From contig CAZDFU010000003.1 of the NCBI GenBank assembly GCA_964504985.1, positions 4,210 to 68,209 of the forward strand: a stretch of DNA of 64,000 nucleotides, given 5' to 3'. Below the pieces are notes generated by a model that was given only the letters and a program-made list of their open reading frames with translations, was not told the DNA's origin and ran no database searches. This document shows, one piece after another, positions 1 to 8,953 of the stretch. How positions within the stretch are numbered: position 1 is the stretch's first letter; each line of letters begins with the position of its first letter. This DNA is from CAZDFU01 sp964504985 (lineage in GTDB: Bacteria; Patescibacteriota; Microgenomatia; Daviesbacterales; UBA10151). The translations under genes were made by a program, and so were the position numbers.

Positions 1-2077
1 GGAGAGGAATAAAAGAACGATCTGCATCGGCTTCTTTTATAATTCTATCAATGGTAGAAGATTCATCCTCATTACTGCTTTGACCTTCCTGAATGCCCTT
101 CATATAATTTGAAAGGCTTTCCTGTAAATCCTGTGGGGCAGAGGCAAACATTCTTTTTAACAGTGCTATTTGCTGATCTGAGGGTGGTTTTTCGGCTGAG
201 TAGTTCCATCTTTCAAATGGGAACCTGAAAGAGTCCAAATTATTACTATGCTTATTTTCTATGACAAAAGTGACAATACTTTCATCTTCCGCTAAATTAA
301 GAACCTGGCTTAATTCTGCTTCAAGATCTATTTTTTCATTCTCCCGGTTCTCTTGTTCAGTAACCGTTTCCTCTTTTGGTGTTACTGCTACTAATTGACG
401 GAGTCTTAATACAATGTCACTTACCCTTGCTCTTACATTTTCAGGTTCTTCTATCAATTCATCTGCTGGAAGAGCGGTATTAGATCCTTCAACAATGTAG
501 TAGATTCTTCCATCCCCAGAAGTACCTGCAATGCCTGTTACTTGAACAGGAATATCTGAACCAGCGTTTTTCCAAATCATTCGTCTGGGTACAAATTCTG
601 TAGCTGGATTGGTAGTTTCAGGTTCTGTAGGGACAGGATATGTTAGAGGTTCAATTGTAGTTTCTTCTGGTTTTGCCAGTCCAACTAAATCTCTCTCATC
701 TGGGATTGTTTCTTCAATTGAAGCTGGCTCCCCAGGTGTTGGTTGGTTTGGGGCGGGTTCAATTTTTACCTTTTTCCCTTTTACCAATTCCTCAATTTTA
801 GCAACTGCAAGGCCAATATCATCTGTCCCGCCTGCATTTTGGGCTTTCTTAATGAGCTCTCTAACAGCATCCTCAGGATTTTTGCTTTTAGATAAAATTT
901 TGGCAATTGTATTATCCGGCAATGGTCCCCAAAGGCCGTCTGTACAAAGAAGGATCTGGTCTCCTTTTTCAAGCCTGTAAGGACCGTGTACTTTATCACT
1001 TCTGACGTCCCGTAAATCAGGTTCAACACCAATGGCCTCAGTAATAAAATTTTGTGCAGCCCTGGGATCTGTCCTTTCTCTTTCAGAGTGATCCGTTGTT
1101 AACCTGTTTAACGCGCCTTTTCTTAAGAGGTATACTCTGCTATCTCCCGCGTGGGCTATATATAACTCATGCCCTTGAATTATGGCAACAACAAGTGTAG
1201 TGCCCATTCTTTCTGATTGCTCTGGTTTGTATACTGCCTTATTAGCTTTATTTAGAGCATTTACTAAGAATTCAGGGGGAGATACCATGTCTTCTTGTGC
1301 AAATTTGTAAAGTACTTGTTCAATTGCTGTATTGCTGGCTATCTCTCCTGATCTAAGTCCTCCCACACCATCAGCTGCTGCAAGTATAGTCCCTTTGGCT
1401 AAGTTTCTTATTTTTTCCTCTGTAAACGGGGCAGCCTCAGGAGTATCTGGGTGCACATAACCAACACTATCCTGGTTTATAGAGCGTTCTGTACCTCTAA
1501 CTTTACTTGCAAATAGGTCTATTTTTGCAAAGGGTTCTAGTTCTACCATCCCCTCTTCTTCCGGGGTTGTGACCTCATCCATTATTTTTAAAAGCAAAGG
1601 TAAGGCAGCATGTTGACCAAACAGTAGCTGCCTTTGATTTAATAAGTCTAAACGGTAATTTTCTGGATCAGAGATTAGAGTTTGATGAATTTTTTCAGCA
1701 TTCCATTCCTCACCTTCAGGAATCTTGCCTCCTACTGCCATTACCTGAGCTTTTCTTACAGTCTGATAAGCTATTTCAGCTTGATTTTTAGGATACAATG
1801 TATGAGTTATTACCCAAAGCTCATCTGGATCATTTATATCTACAATGTCAGTAATCTCTGGCTTTCTTTTCCTTCCCAACCCCAGAAAACCTTTTTTATT
1901 CCGTGAATCTATTTTATTTCTAACATAATCATATTCTCTTTTGTCCTCCTCTGGGGTTTTATAAGAAGCATCGCCTGCTTGTTTTAATTCTTCAGCCAGC
2001 ATGTTTGATATTCTGGTAATTTGATCTGGAGTTTGGACAGTTAAGCTTTCCGGGATTTGAGACGGTATTTCTCGCAT
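1..2077 (-). CDS. PP2C-type Ser/Thr protein phosphatase, C-terminus beyond the window
   Basis: An open frame of 692 codons starts at the ATG at 2077 and is still open at base 1. Residues 1-165 are a charged helical region. From about residue 175 comes a PP2C phosphatase core with the metal-binding and structural motifs in order: INQDSVG, AADGVGG, GTTLVVA, HAGDSR, CTDGLW and GGTDDIGL. This family removes phosphate from Ser/Thr using two metal ions. After the core comes a Pro/Glu-rich linker and a further domain (about residues 450-692) that I do not recognise. It lies 9 bp downstream of a small helical protein and 337 bp downstream of a Pro-rich membrane protein, which suggests co-transcription. 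No partner kinase is visible in the window. Confidence 0.85.
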   Translation of the reverse strand, partial: MREIPSQIPESLTVQTPDQITRISNMLAEELKQAGDASYKTPEEDKREYDYVRNKIDSRNKKGFLGLGRKRKPEITDIVDINDPDELWVITHTLYPKNQAEIAYQTVRKAQVMAVGGKIPEGEEWNAEKIHQTLISDPENYRLDLLNQRQLLFGQHAALPLLLKIMDEVTTPEEEGMVELEPFAKIDLFASKVRGTERSINQDSVGYVHPDTPEAAPFTEEKIRNLAKGTILAAADGVGGLRSGEIASNTAIEQVLYKFAQEDMVSPPEFLVNALNKANKAVYKPEQSERMGTTLVVAIIQGHELYIAHAGDSRVYLLRKGALNRLTTDHSERERTDPRAAQNFITEAIGVEPDLRDVRSDKVHGPYRLEKGDQILLCTDGLWGPLPDNTIAKILSKSKNPEDAVRELIKKAQNAGGTDDIGLAVAKIEELVKGKKVKIEPAPNQPTPGEPASIEETIPDERDLVGLAKPEETTIEPLTYPVPTEPETTNPATEFVPRRMIWKNAGSDIPVQVTGIAGTSGDGRIYYIVEGSNTALPADELIEEPENVRARVSDIVLRLRQLVAVTPKEETVTEQENRENEKIDLEAELSQVLNLAEDESIVTFVIENKHSNNLDSFRFPFERWNYSAEKPPSDQQIALLKRMFASAPQDLQESLSNYMKGIQEGQSSNEDESSTIDRIIKEADADRSFIPL

Positions 2078-2086
2078 AGTTTTCCT

Positions 2087-2413
2087 TTAGTTTAATTTTT
2101 GTGGATTTTGTTTTAAGTCTGTAACAACCTTTTGCAGCTCCTGTTCCAGCTGTTCTGCTAGAAATGGAATTTGGGAGGCATATTCTTCTATTTTTTCCTT
2201 CATTTGGGGGCTGTCAGCAGAAAGATCTTTTAAAGAAGAAAGCTGTTCTTCATTTAAATTATCAACAATAACATCAATAATTACCCCATCCAAATATGTT
2301 CTAATCTTTTCAGATAAAGGTATTCTTTGATCTTCTGGGAGACTGGTAAAACCTGGTGAAGCAAGCACTTCTTTAACTAAATTATCTAAATATTGGTTAA
2401 TCTTTTGATCCAT
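2087..2413 (-). CDS. Small acidic helical protein, unknown function
   Basis: A 108-residue protein, almost entirely predicted amphipathic helix with many Glu, Leu and Gln residues and no Cys, signal peptide or membrane segment. It starts 1 bp after the stop of the upstream Pro-rich protein and ends 9 bp before the PP2C phosphatase, so the three are very probably translated from one mRNA. Short helical proteins of this sort are frequent in Patescibacteria and usually carry no annotation. I do not recognise a specific family and assign no function. Confidence 0.7.
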   Translation of the reverse strand: MDQKINQYLDNLVKEVLASPGFTSLPEDQRIPLSEKIRTYLDGVIIDVIVDNLNEEQLSSLKDLSADSPQMKEKIEEYASQIPFLAEQLEQELQKVVTDLKQNPQKLN

Positions 2414-2414
2414 T

Positions 2415-3980
2415 TTATTTTTGTGCTATTTTTGTTATCACATCTTTTACTAAACCAAACTTCAAAGGTTCTCCTGGGGGTAACATTCTTGCATCTACTC
2501 CTTGCATTAAGCCCCATTCTGGAACTTTAAATCCTTGTCTTTCAGCTAATGCAAAGGATACCTTAAAAACGTTCTGATTAGTAGGTTCTACCCCAATAGA
2601 TTCTAAATATTTAGCAGTTGTATCCCAGATATTTGACTCCTTTTCTAATAGTACTTCATCAGGTGCAGAAGCTATATTTTCTGGAATCTGAAGTTGGGAT
2701 TCAGGAGCAGGAGGTTGTTGTAGTGTTCCATCTGGAGGTTGTGCTGGTGTTTCTCCAGATATACCTGTAGCAGGGGTTTGTGGTTGGGCAGGAGAAGGAG
2801 TTTCAAGTGCAGCTGTATCTGGAGAAGATTCTATAACTTGCCCAGTTTGGGGTACCTGGGTGGCAGGCGCTGGACTTGGTTCTACTCCAGGTACACTAGC
2901 AGGTGTTTCTGAAGGAATAGGAGCGGAGGCTGGTGCTGGAGGAGGAGCATAAGCAGGTTCAGGCATTTTAGCTGGTGCAGGAGATGAGGCTGGCTGTGGA
3001 GCAACAGCTTGAGCAGCTTCAGGTGAAGCTGTAGGGGCAGCAGTTGCTGTGGAGGATTCTCCAAAACTTTGCTGTACTTGGTTAACCTGCTCAGGGACTT
3101 GTGGCAACCTGATCTCAGGTGCCTTAATTTCTGGTAATTCAACTTTAGGCATGTTGATTTGAGGTAGTTGAACTTCGACACTTTTAATTGTTTGTCCAGG
3201 AATAGATTTAACATTTTCCCAGACGCTTTTTGCTGTAGTTGCTCCGGAAGAAGCAGTTTCCCGGACTGCCCCAACAACTGCTTTACTGGCTGCTGCCACT
3301 TGTTCTTGTATCCACTCATTTTCTAAGGCTAAACTAATAACAGTATTGGCAGCCACACCACCTACTGCTCCCATAGCAGCTCCTTTTAAGCCTGCCATGG
3401 CAATTGCTCTGCCGTCTTTAATCTTTAATTTATGTTTTAATTCTCCAACAAGATTAGCCTGATAAGTGGTTTCATTATAATTTCTGCGCTGGCGCATGTA
3501 CTCTTTTGCTACTCCAGAGATTCCACCTCCAGCAGCACCCAAAATTGCCATTTCTACCACCCCAACACCAGTCATGCTGGTGGCAATTTTTAAACCTGTT
3601 TTAAATGTTCCAGCTGCTACTGCTCCAACAGCTGCATCTGCTAACATATCTGATAATTTCTGGCCGAATACTCTTTTCTCACCCAAATTTTGAACTGTTT
3701 TTTTGGTGATAACAGCCATTTCTGCAATATTGGGTTTTCTTGCAGAAAACTTTTCTGAAAGATTGGAAAAAGCATTTCTTATTGGGATTGAGCTTAAGAA
3801 TTCATTAACTTTTGATGCTGCCTCACCTATTTTTTTTCTTGGGCTTTCTGGGGCGTTACCTCTTTGGTTCCAGGGGATTCTATTAGGATTTGGTCCTCTT
3901 GCAGGGCCCGAATCTGTGTTAGCTTCCCGTTGGGGCATTCCCCATGAATTTCCTTCAGGCATATGAGTTAATTTTCTCAA
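2415..3980 (-). CDS. Pro/Ala-rich protein with a hydrophobic Gly/Ala region
   Basis: A 521-residue protein of unknown family. Residues 1-50 are rich in Pro, Gly, Asn and Arg. Residues about 115-165 and 190-215 are Gly/Ala-rich and hydrophobic and could form membrane hairpins. Residues about 265-420 are low complexity (Pro, Ala, Ser, Glu) and start with short repeats alternating 'LPQI', 'MPKVELPEI' and 'APEIRLPQV'. The last 90 residues look globular. A second in-frame Met at residue 7 could be the true start. It lies between a 33-residue membrane protein and the small helical protein in the same direction. A membrane-anchored protein with a long flexible linker is the most I would infer; the downstream PP2C phosphatase could act on it, but nothing shows that. 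Confidence 0.7.
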   Translation of the reverse strand: MRKLTHMPEGNSWGMPQREANTDSGPARGPNPNRIPWNQRGNAPESPRKKIGEAASKVNEFLSSIPIRNAFSNLSEKFSARKPNIAEMAVITKKTVQNLGEKRVFGQKLSDMLADAAVGAVAAGTFKTGLKIATSMTGVGVVEMAILGAAGGGISGVAKEYMRQRRNYNETTYQANLVGELKHKLKIKDGRAIAMAGLKGAAMGAVGGVAANTVISLALENEWIQEQVAAASKAVVGAVRETASSGATTAKSVWENVKSIPGQTIKSVEVQLPQINMPKVELPEIKAPEIRLPQVPEQVNQVQQSFGESSTATAAPTASPEAAQAVAPQPASSPAPAKMPEPAYAPPPAPASAPIPSETPASVPGVEPSPAPATQVPQTGQVIESSPDTAALETPSPAQPQTPATGISGETPAQPPDGTLQQPPAPESQLQIPENIASAPDEVLLEKESNIWDTTAKYLESIGVEPTNQNVFKVSFALAERQGFKVPEWGLMQGVDARMLPPGEPLKFGLVKDVITKIAQK

Positions 3981-4003
3981 AGATCAAAGAGTAAGTCAAA
4001 TTT

Positions 4004-4105
4004 TTAAACAGATAAAAGAAGAGGCAGGAAAGAGAAGATCAAAATGGATATTCCTGCAATTATAGATAAAATGATCCAGACTATTTTAAATTTTTTGTTA
4101 TACAT
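4004..4105 (-). CDS. Single-span membrane microprotein (33 aa)
   Basis: A 33-codon frame sits in the gap between tyrS and the Pro-rich gene, ATG at 4105 and TAA at 4004-4006. It has a short basic head (MYNKKFK) followed by about 24 hydrophobic residues rich in Ile, Leu and Phe, typical of one membrane helix. It fits the gap closely: it begins 9 bp after the tyrS stop and ends 23 bp before the next start. No strong ribosome binding site is visible, so coding status rests on the hydrophobic pattern and position. Function unknown. Confidence 0.45.
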   Translation of the reverse strand: MYNKKFKIVWIILSIIAGISILIFSFLPLLLSV

Positions 4106-4114
4106 ATAAATTTT

Positions 4115-5236
4115 CTAGGTGTGAGTTGTTAGTTTCTCTATTTCCTCCAAAGCTGCCTTTCTTTTTGGGTCTTCAAAATAGCTTCTAACTGGTTCAAGTT
4201 TTTCAATTATCCATTCTGCCACAGCTTTTTTTAAATCCTGAGGGTGAAGCTTTTTTTCAGCATAATCTTTTTCCAGCTCCTCATATGAGGAATAGCTTAA
4301 ATTTCCACCCCATCTTTCATCTCTGTTAACTTCTAAAGTAGTTTTTGAATAAAATATTAAATACCTTGTCCAGTTTAAAATTGGATTTCCTTCAATAATC
4401 CCTTCTGGAGCATAAGCATCATTTATTTTTTTCCTTATTTCCTCTTCTGTGTCATGGATAGATATACCACTGCCAGGTTTAGATTTGCTCATTTTATTTT
4501 TCATAGCTGCTTCATCAGCTTCCCCGCCGCTGTCTGCTGGTCCTGATAAACTAAGCAAAATTGGGTGATGTATGGCTACAGGTTTTATTTGATTGCCTTT
4601 AATATCTTTTAAGGGGTTTGTTTTAACCTGCATGGCAGCGTCTTTGGCAATCACATGTACCTTTCTTTGGTCAATTCCTGCATGAGCTATATTTGCTCCA
4701 AGTAAAAATATATCTGCTGCCTGCATAATAGGATAAAACAGTTTATCTGTAGGCATTGAGTCGTCTGATTGATCTCTGCCCATGATGGTGATAGACCTTT
4801 TGGTTCTTGCCAGGGTAGTGGTTTTTCCTATTTCCAAAAGAGTCAGCCAAAAATCAGGGTTTTTTGCATATGTTTCTGAAGTCAGTTTAAAGATTAGTTT
4901 TTCAGGATCCCCTCCTATTAAGGTAAATAAAGCCTTGATAGCTTCTTCAAAATAATCTTTGGCTATTTTTTTAATAATCTCTAAATCGCCTCCTAATTTA
5001 TCATTAATGGCTGAATGCAGATCTGCCAGCCAAATTAAAGTTTCTGCCCCGGCATCTTGCAGATCTTTAACCTTTAAAAGAGTAAATAAGTAGCCTAAAT
5101 GCAGTTTTCCTGAAATCTCAAAACCAATATAATGTTTTAAGGGAGTATCTGAATTAATAAGTTCTTTTAATTCGTCTTCAGTTAAAACTTCCTCCAGGTT
5201 CCTGGTGATTAAATTAAATTTTTCCTCATTGTTCAT
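4115..5236 (-). CDS. tyrS: Tyrosyl-tRNA synthetase, archaeal/eukaryotic type
   Basis: A class I synthetase charging tRNA-Tyr, 373 aa. It follows the archaeal TyrRS pattern rather than the bacterial one: YIGFEISGKLHLG (HIGH-like) near residue 36, YPIMQAADIF with the tyrosine-contacting Tyr, Gln and Asp, GIDQRKVH, and a signature KMSKS loop. The end (LHPQDLKKAVAEWIIEKLEP) matches the short archaeal C-terminus, and the bacterial S4-like tail is absent. An insertion of about 13 residues (PADSGGEADEAAM) sits just before KMSKS, where archaeal enzymes go almost directly into the loop. The tRNA-Tyr at 30325-30407 has C1:G72, the archaeal identity pair, which fits. Its start is only 25 bp from a divergent gene. 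It heads a probable five-gene minus-strand operon. Confidence 0.9.
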   Translation of the reverse strand: MNNEEKFNLITRNLEEVLTEDELKELINSDTPLKHYIGFEISGKLHLGYLFTLLKVKDLQDAGAETLIWLADLHSAINDKLGGDLEIIKKIAKDYFEEAIKALFTLIGGDPEKLIFKLTSETYAKNPDFWLTLLEIGKTTTLARTKRSITIMGRDQSDDSMPTDKLFYPIMQAADIFLLGANIAHAGIDQRKVHVIAKDAAMQVKTNPLKDIKGNQIKPVAIHHPILLSLSGPADSGGEADEAAMKNKMSKSKPGSGISIHDTEEEIRKKINDAYAPEGIIEGNPILNWTRYLIFYSKTTLEVNRDERWGGNLSYSSYEELEKDYAEKKLHPQDLKKAVAEWIIEKLEPVRSYFEDPKRKAALEEIEKLTTHT

Positions 5237-5261
5237 ATGGTAATATTAACACAGCTTAGGT
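5237..5261. promoter_or_regulatory. 25-bp divergent promoter gap
   Basis: Only 25 bp separate the ATG of tyrS (minus) from the ATG of the gene at 5262 (plus). The gap contains the self-complementary octamer TAATATTA at about 5241-5248, which could serve as a -10 box in both directions and would give transcripts with little or no leader. No ribosome binding site is visible for either gene. Inference from sequence only. Confidence 0.4.
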
Positions 5262-6836
5262 ATGTCTAAAAATATTACTAAATTAACTTCTGCATTGGTG
5301 GCAGCTTATGATCAGGTTTACTCATCTTCTGATGACAGGACTATCTCTGTGAACCCTTTGATAGCAGAACTTGCTACCTGGTATGAAAAGTTCCGTACAT
5401 CTATGGATTACAGGGAGGATGAAGTAATCTTAAGAGCTGCAATTGAGAGGATTTTAAGAAGACGTTTGCTTTTAAGGGGAGGAGGCGGCGAAGCGGTTGC
5501 TGCTCCCTTAATCCGGGAATTGATTTGGGCCCGCTATTTTCCTGATGCTTTTGTCCCCCAGTCCGCTGTTGAGAAAGTTACTGATATTATCAATCTTTAC
5601 CTTAATCTTGAGAAAAAAATTAATGAGCATCACAGGATCAACCATGGCCAGGTTTATGATTGGATTGTTCATCTTCTTTCTTCTGAGATTGAGGATATTT
5701 TAAAGCCTGGTAATGAAAAAGATTTGATGGCCCATTACATCTATCAGATTTTTAAAGACAGGATTACCATAAGTGATGATTCAGAAGAAACAAAAGATAT
5801 TCAGGTGTTTATTGCTGTGAGGCGTTCTTATGCTAATGATGATTTGGCACTTTTGCGGTTTAGATTGTTCAGGCAATATTTTGGCAAAGTTACTTCAGAG
5901 AATGTAGACACAATTGCCAAGCTCTTTCTTGAGGCAAAACATAAATTTGAAATGCATTTTAAATATCCTGCCAAAGATAAGATCTATAACTACATAAAAA
6001 AAGAAATGATCCCCTTTTTGATTTTGGATGATGTTTTCCAAAAAAACCGCGGTAAAGTTGGCCAGCTTGTTTTGGATGAAGACCATCTGGGTACAGAAGT
6101 ATTGGCAGCTTGTAATACCCGGTATAAGACTATATCTGGTAAGGTACGAAGGGCAATTGTCAGAAGTGTTATTTTTATCTTTATGACTAAGGCTGTTTTT
6201 GCTTTATTTGTGGAAGGAGCGTTTGAAAGGTTTTTATATGGCAAGATTATTTGGTCATCAATTGTTTTAAATACTTTAACTCCTCCGGCTTTGATGATTT
6301 TGGTGGGATCTTTAATTCAAACTCCCAATAGAGAAAACTCCTTTAGGATTCTTAAAAAAATAAATACTGTTTTGTATGATGAGAATCCTTCTCTTGATGC
6401 TCCTTTAATTGTGAGGAAAAAACCCAGTAAAACTGATCCTTTGCTTTGGAGTTTATTTATTATACTTTGGTTAACTACTTTTGCCTTAAGTTTTGGGGGG
6501 ATAATTTTTATATTAAATAAGTTTAAGATTAATCCCCTGTCCCAGGTGGTTTTTGTGTTCTTTCTGGCAATTGTTTCCTTTGTTTCATTTAGGATTAACA
6601 GAACAGCCCATATGTATATATTAAAGGTAAGAAAAGATAATTTAGGTTCATTATTTTTTGACTTTTTCTTTATGCCTTTTATACAAGTAGGAAGAAAATT
6701 AACTCAAGCAGTTTCACAAATAAATATTATTCTTTTTATTTTTGATTTTATAATTGAGACTCCCTTTAAGGGTATAGCTGCTTTTTTTGAACAATGGTTA
6801 CTCTTTTTAAGAACCCAAAGAGAAAAGTTAGATTAG
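5262..6836 (+). CDS. Multi-span membrane protein with large helical N-domain, unknown
   Basis: A 524-residue protein that I do not recognise. Residues 1-295 are soluble and predicted mostly helical, with many charged residues and one Gly-rich stretch (LRGGGGEAVAAP) near residue 72. Residues 297-320, 330-352, 395-418, 425-445 and about 485-505 are hydrophobic and probably membrane spans; short basic loops lie between them. It is divergent from tyrS and 50 bp upstream of another unknown gene in the same direction. The position of the spans suggests an inner-membrane protein with a cytoplasmic N-terminal domain. Confidence 0.75.
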   Translation: MSKNITKLTSALVAAYDQVYSSSDDRTISVNPLIAELATWYEKFRTSMDYREDEVILRAAIERILRRRLLLRGGGGEAVAAPLIRELIWARYFPDAFVPQSAVEKVTDIINLYLNLEKKINEHHRINHGQVYDWIVHLLSSEIEDILKPGNEKDLMAHYIYQIFKDRITISDDSEETKDIQVFIAVRRSYANDDLALLRFRLFRQYFGKVTSENVDTIAKLFLEAKHKFEMHFKYPAKDKIYNYIKKEMIPFLILDDVFQKNRGKVGQLVLDEDHLGTEVLAACNTRYKTISGKVRRAIVRSVIFIFMTKAVFALFVEGAFERFLYGKIIWSSIVLNTLTPPALMILVGSLIQTPNRENSFRILKKINTVLYDENPSLDAPLIVRKKPSKTDPLLWSLFIILWLTTFALSFGGIIFILNKFKINPLSQVVFVFFLAIVSFVSFRINRTAHMYILKVRKDNLGSLFFDFFFMPFIQVGRKLTQAVSQINIILFIFDFIIETPFKGIAAFFEQWLLFLRTQREKLD

Positions 6837-6886
6837 CCTCTTTTAAGTTGATTTTTTAACCCACTTATTATATACTATAGGTTTAT

Positions 6887-7639
6887 ATGAGTGCAGAAAA
6901 ACAACCTTTTAGAATTAATGGTGATGAAATTTCTGGTTTAACAGAATTAGATAAAGGCATCTTAGGATCTATTTTAGAAGCAAAAAAAGCAGGAAAAATA
7001 GTTACCAGAGCAGAGCTAGCACCTCAGTTTTATAACCCAAGAGACCCCGGTCCTGTGATAATGGGAAATTTTAATGGAGCCCTGCAAAGGCTGAGAGAAA
7101 GATTAAACGGTGTTTCTTCTCCGTGGAGTATTGTTTCTCAAAGAGGAGGAATTTTGGATTTAGCCAGAGCCCCAAAAGAAATACCAGACCAATTAAAACC
7201 TACGCCTCCAGAGTTTGCAGTAACCAGATATATCACAGAATGGTTGGGAAGCAGGTCTGGTAGGCTATATTATGACCGGATTCATGCTGATGATGATATC
7301 AAGATAGCTTTTCAATTTGTAGATGAAAGAATTGTACCCCGGGAAAATGGTTTGCCTGGATTTAAGGTTTATTATTTAACCAGAAAAGAATTAAGTGATG
7401 CTTATGAGGGTGGGTTTAAGAAATTGAAACAAGTTTCCTCGGATGAGCATATGAGAAGAGCGTGGGATGAAAAAACAACAGAGTTGTGGAATAACATCCA
7501 AAGGCTTAAGAGCTTGCTGAAAACAGAGACCGATGAAAAGTTTTTAGGAGAGATCAAGAGGCGGATTAGAAAAGCAGAATCAGATTATATATCAAGACAT
7601 GAATGGCGCACTAACGGACAACCTTATATTATCTTTTAA
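6887..7639 (+). CDS. Conserved-looking soluble protein, possible winged-helix N-terminus
   Basis: A 250-residue protein with no signal peptide or membrane segment. Residues about 15-90 (LTELDKGILGSILEAKKAG, then a turn and two helices ending in a short beta element around WSIVSQRGGILDL) have the spacing expected of a winged helix, but this is weak. The C-terminal third is a highly charged helical region with a KLKQVSSDEHMRRAWDEK stretch that could be a coiled coil. The upstream 50 bp contain TATTATATACTATAG, a possible -10 region close to the start. It ends convergently with the histidine kinase gene, 31 bp away. Function unknown. Confidence 0.65.
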   Translation: MSAEKQPFRINGDEISGLTELDKGILGSILEAKKAGKIVTRAELAPQFYNPRDPGPVIMGNFNGALQRLRERLNGVSSPWSIVSQRGGILDLARAPKEIPDQLKPTPPEFAVTRYITEWLGSRSGRLYYDRIHADDDIKIAFQFVDERIVPRENGLPGFKVYYLTRKELSDAYEGGFKKLKQVSSDEHMRRAWDEKTTELWNNIQRLKSLLKTETDEKFLGEIKRRIRKAESDYISRHEWRTNGQPYIIF

Positions 7640-7670
7640 AAACATTTTAAAAAGAATCCAAAGAGAAAAG

Positions 7671-8735
7671 TTAGATTGATTCCTGAATAGGCCTGAGAGG
7701 GAGTTCAAGGAAAAAGGTTGACCCATGCCCTATCTTGCTTTTGACCCATAATTTTCCTTTATGATGACGGATTATCTGCTGGCAGATAAACAGTCCAAGC
7801 CCCAATCCCTCTGATTTGCTTCTTACAACATCATGGGCTCTATAAAATCTGCTGAATATTTGTTTTTGGTCTTTTTTGGCTATCCCCAATCCAAAATCTC
7901 TAACACTTAAACTTACTTTTCCTTTTGTTTCTTTTAATTTGACTATTATTTTTTTCTTTTGGGGGGAATATTTTATAGCATTTGTTAAAAGATTGGTGAT
8001 AATTTGTCCAATTCTATAGCGGTCTCCATAAAGCATCTGTTTTGATAGCCCCTTAAATTCTATAGTTCTATTTTTAGCAATGATTCTTTGATGAGCAATC
8101 ACCTCTGTAGCCAGATCAGTCATGTTAAAGAATGAGTCTGAATAAGTGAATTTACCTATCTCTATGCTGGCTATATCCAGCAAATCATTAATAAGTTCCA
8201 GCATTTTATTTGTAGCTTCAGCAATAGAATGCCCGTATGAGGTAGTTTTGTCATTACCTTTTGCCTTTTCTACTATTAAATTAGAAAAACCAATCACTGC
8301 GGCCAAAGGGTTTTTTAGTTCGTGAGCCATAAAAGCTATAAACTCATCTTTCTGCTCTTCCATTTCAAATCTGGCTTCCAAAGCAATGCTGATGATAACC
8401 CCTTCCACAATAAATATTGCTGTCAGCACCAAATCCCCAACAAATGGGGATGTAGAAATATCATATTTAAGAAAGATAAAATAAGTTAATGTTGCTGATA
8501 AAAGGGTAGCAAAAATCCCAGGTCTTAATCCTCCATACCAGGAGGAAACAGCCACAATGAATGAAACCATTAAAAAAGCTGTATTATGACCCAAAACATC
8601 ATGGAAATAATTTTTAAGAAAAAAAACAATTGTGATCAGTAAGACAGGTAGGCCATAGCGTTTAATCCTGTTTCTTTTTTGGAAATGGGTAAGATGAACC
8701 AGTAATACTTTTATTTTAACCCATAATTCTTCCAT
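7671..8735 (-). CDS. Membrane sensor histidine kinase (orphan)
   Basis: A 354-residue sensor kinase. Residues 28-120 hold about four hydrophobic segments with a YGGLRPGIFATLLSA stretch like the DUF4118/KdpD-type membrane sensor region, with no large extracellular loop. The dimerisation/phosphoacceptor helix carries AFMAHELKNPL with His138. The ATPase domain shows the N box (NLLTNAIKYSP), G1 (DFGLGIAKKD), F box (FSRFYR) and G2 (GLGLGLFI). It should autophosphorylate on His138 in response to a membrane or soluble signal. No response regulator is adjacent, so it probably acts on one encoded elsewhere. It is transcribed toward the unknown gene at 6887-7639. Confidence 0.93.
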   Translation of the reverse strand: MEELWVKIKVLLVHLTHFQKRNRIKRYGLPVLLITIVFFLKNYFHDVLGHNTAFLMVSFIVAVSSWYGGLRPGIFATLLSATLTYFIFLKYDISTSPFVGDLVLTAIFIVEGVIISIALEARFEMEEQKDEFIAFMAHELKNPLAAVIGFSNLIVEKAKGNDKTTSYGHSIAEATNKMLELINDLLDIASIEIGKFTYSDSFFNMTDLATEVIAHQRIIAKNRTIEFKGLSKQMLYGDRYRIGQIITNLLTNAIKYSPQKKKIIVKLKETKGKVSLSVRDFGLGIAKKDQKQIFSRFYRAHDVVRSKSEGLGLGLFICQQIIRHHKGKLWVKSKIGHGSTFFLELPLRPIQESI

Positions 8736-8845
8736 AAAATCATAGCTGCCGGATTAGTACATACATTTTTTAGTATAAACCTATTAAAATAATATTGCAG
8801 TGATAAATATATACAAAGTGGTAAGTATTCACCTTTTCCCAGTAC

Positions 8846-8920
8846 TTTGTCATTCCGAGCCTGACGAGGAATCTCAGGATTAACCCAGAGATCCTTCACT
8901 ACGTTCAGGATGACAATTTA
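8846..8920. repeat. Dispersed intergenic repeat, CTTCACTACGTTCAGGATG type
   Basis: This stretch has two related halves: CATTCCGAGCCTGACGAGG at about 8851 and CCTTCACTACGTTCAGGATG at about 8893. The second half belongs to the family written CCTTCGACTACGCTCAGG, seen again at 11082 (inside atpA), 26457 and 30236. Translating it gives the spurious peptide NPEIPRQARNDK familiar from many genomes. It lies between the kinase gene and the atp promoter. Confidence 0.6.
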
Positions 8921-8953
8921 CTGGGAAACTCTGAATAGATACACAAAGTGCAG

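Noticed and set aside
609..980. A 123-codon plus-strand frame
   Set aside because: It lies opposite the PP2C gene, whose motifs are certain; composition is typical of an antisense shadow.
8711..8899. A 62-codon minus-strand frame
   Set aside because: Its start encodes the dispersed repeat (NPEIPRQARNDK) and its end overlaps the histidine kinase start in another frame.
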